Shown: in pieces, positions 4,969 through 5,527 of the stretch
How positions within the stretch are numbered: position 1 is the first letter of the stretch
Layout: each line of letters begins with the position of its first letter
Assembly (NCBI GenBank): GCA_005881085.1
Contig: VBGU01000201.1
Location: forward strand, 1 to 5,527
Origin: Chloroflexota bacterium
Lineage (GTDB): Bacteria > Chloroflexota > Limnocylindria > P2-11E
DNA length: 5,527 nucleotides
Reading direction: 5' to 3'
Translations under genes and position numbers: made by a program
Notes under the pieces: model-generated
The model's database searches: none
Told to the model about the DNA's origin: nothing
Seen by the model: the letters and a program-made list of their open reading frames with translations, nothing else

Positions 4969-5527
4969 ATGGTTTCGCGCGGTGCGTCCGGCTCGCCGCT
5001 TCTCTTCTACGCAGACGGCTACAAGTTCCCGGACGTCTATCACACGACCAAATTCCTCGCCCCCGATCCGATCATCGCGCTCGAAGACGTCGAGGAGCTT
5101 GTCATCGTCGCGAGCTCGCTCGAGGAAGGCCGCGCGCGCAAGGAATCGCGTGCGACAAGGGTCGTGAACATGAACGAGTACGGCGCGCAGGAGCTTTCCG
5201 GGCAAGGCGTCTCGGGCCCCGAGTTCTGGGCGACGATCATGAAGCGCTTCCTCGACGAGCGCGGCCTAAAGCGTGTCTCGGTCGCCCCGTATTTCCCGCT
5301 CGCCGAGGCCGATCGGCTGCGCAAGATGGGCGTCGAGCTCGTCATCGCGAACGATCTACTCGAGCGCCGGCGGGTCAAGCGCCCCGACGAAATAAAGGCG
5401 ATCGAAGCCGCGCAGCGCGCGACCGAGGAGGCGTGGCACAAGGGCGTCGATGCCATCCGCCGCGCCAAAGCCCGAGCCGATCGAACACTCGAGCTGGACG
5501 GCACCGTGTGCACGGCGGAGCGGCTGC
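4969..5527 (+). CDS. M24-family metallopeptidase (Xaa-Pro aminopeptidase/prolidase-like), N-terminal part
   Basis: Open to the window edge: 186 codons are present. The first ~135 residues look like a creatinase/prolidase N-terminal domain: SPLLFYADGYKFPDVYHTTKF near the start, a LEDVEELVIVASSLEEGRAR strand, VSGPEFWATIMKRFLDERGL and KMGVELVIANDLL. Then RRVKRPDEIKAIEAAQRATE (134-152) is the typical junction with the pita-bread catalytic domain, whose metal ligands (D, D, H, E, E in the family) would lie beyond the window. The family removes N-terminal residues preceding proline, or cleaves related dipeptides, in the cytoplasm. ATG 4969 is preferred; TTG 4960 is an in-frame alternative, and only a weak AGGG lies upstream. 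It is separated from the regulatory operon by 59 nt and probably transcribed on its own as a housekeeping gene. Confidence 0.85.
   Translation, partial: MVSRGASGSPLLFYADGYKFPDVYHTTKFLAPDPIIALEDVEELVIVASSLEEGRARKESRATRVVNMNEYGAQELSGQGVSGPEFWATIMKRFLDERGLKRVSVAPYFPLAEADRLRKMGVELVIANDLLERRRVKRPDEIKAIEAAQRATEEAWHKGVDAIRRAKARADRTLELDGTVCTAERL

Noticed and set aside
5040..5513. Minus-strand 157-residue ORF, rich in Ser and Arg
   Set aside because: Antisense shadow of the M24 peptidase fragment, whose plus-strand translation has clear family features.

Overview
The window comes from a GC-rich bacterial genome (clearly above 60% G+C by eye, with strong G/C bias at third codon positions). It is compactly organised, uses GTG starts, and has several candidate TAnnnT -10 boxes just upstream of start codons. 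This style suits an uncultured terrestrial bacterium of the Actinomycetota/Chloroflexota/Dormibacterota kind. That placement is inference; no marker gene fixes the phylum.

Layout. (1) 1-834: the first 33 codons of a LysE/RhtB-type exporter on the minus strand, divergent from a plus-strand metallo-beta-lactamase-fold hydrolase of the N-acyl-homoserine-lactonase-like group. (2) 845-2692, minus strand, read from right to left: a MauE/DoxX-type redox membrane protein; a Tat-signal precursor whose last 69 residues hold 12 cysteines, while the rest of the protein holds none; and a 100-residue three-helix membrane protein. The first two overlap by 8 nt. (3) 2745-4909, plus strand: a stand-alone LuxR-type HTH protein, an ECF-like sigma factor, and a large membrane-anchored anti-sigma-like protein with RseB/LolA-like and DUF4367-like extracytoplasmic domains. 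(4) 4969-5527: the 5' part of an M24-family (Xaa-Pro aminopeptidase/prolidase-like) peptidase, cut by the window edge. No stretch over 300 bases lacks a gene. I saw no tRNA, rRNA, IS element or CRISPR array.

How it may work together. The most interesting unit is 1240-2692 with its divergent regulators. The Tat-exported precursor with a detachable-looking Cys-rich tail resembles the architecture of the archaeal halocin C8 precursor (Tat signal, N-terminal immunity region, C-terminal Cys-rich peptide). The adjacent MauE-like protein is of a family linked to disulfide formation in exported Cys-rich proteins, as in methylamine dehydrogenase maturation. The divergent LuxR-HTH, sigma and anti-sigma genes could control it from a shared promoter region at about 2678-2705. 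The proposed product is a secreted, disulfide-stabilised bacteriocin-like peptide. This is inference from architecture and context, not demonstrated homology.
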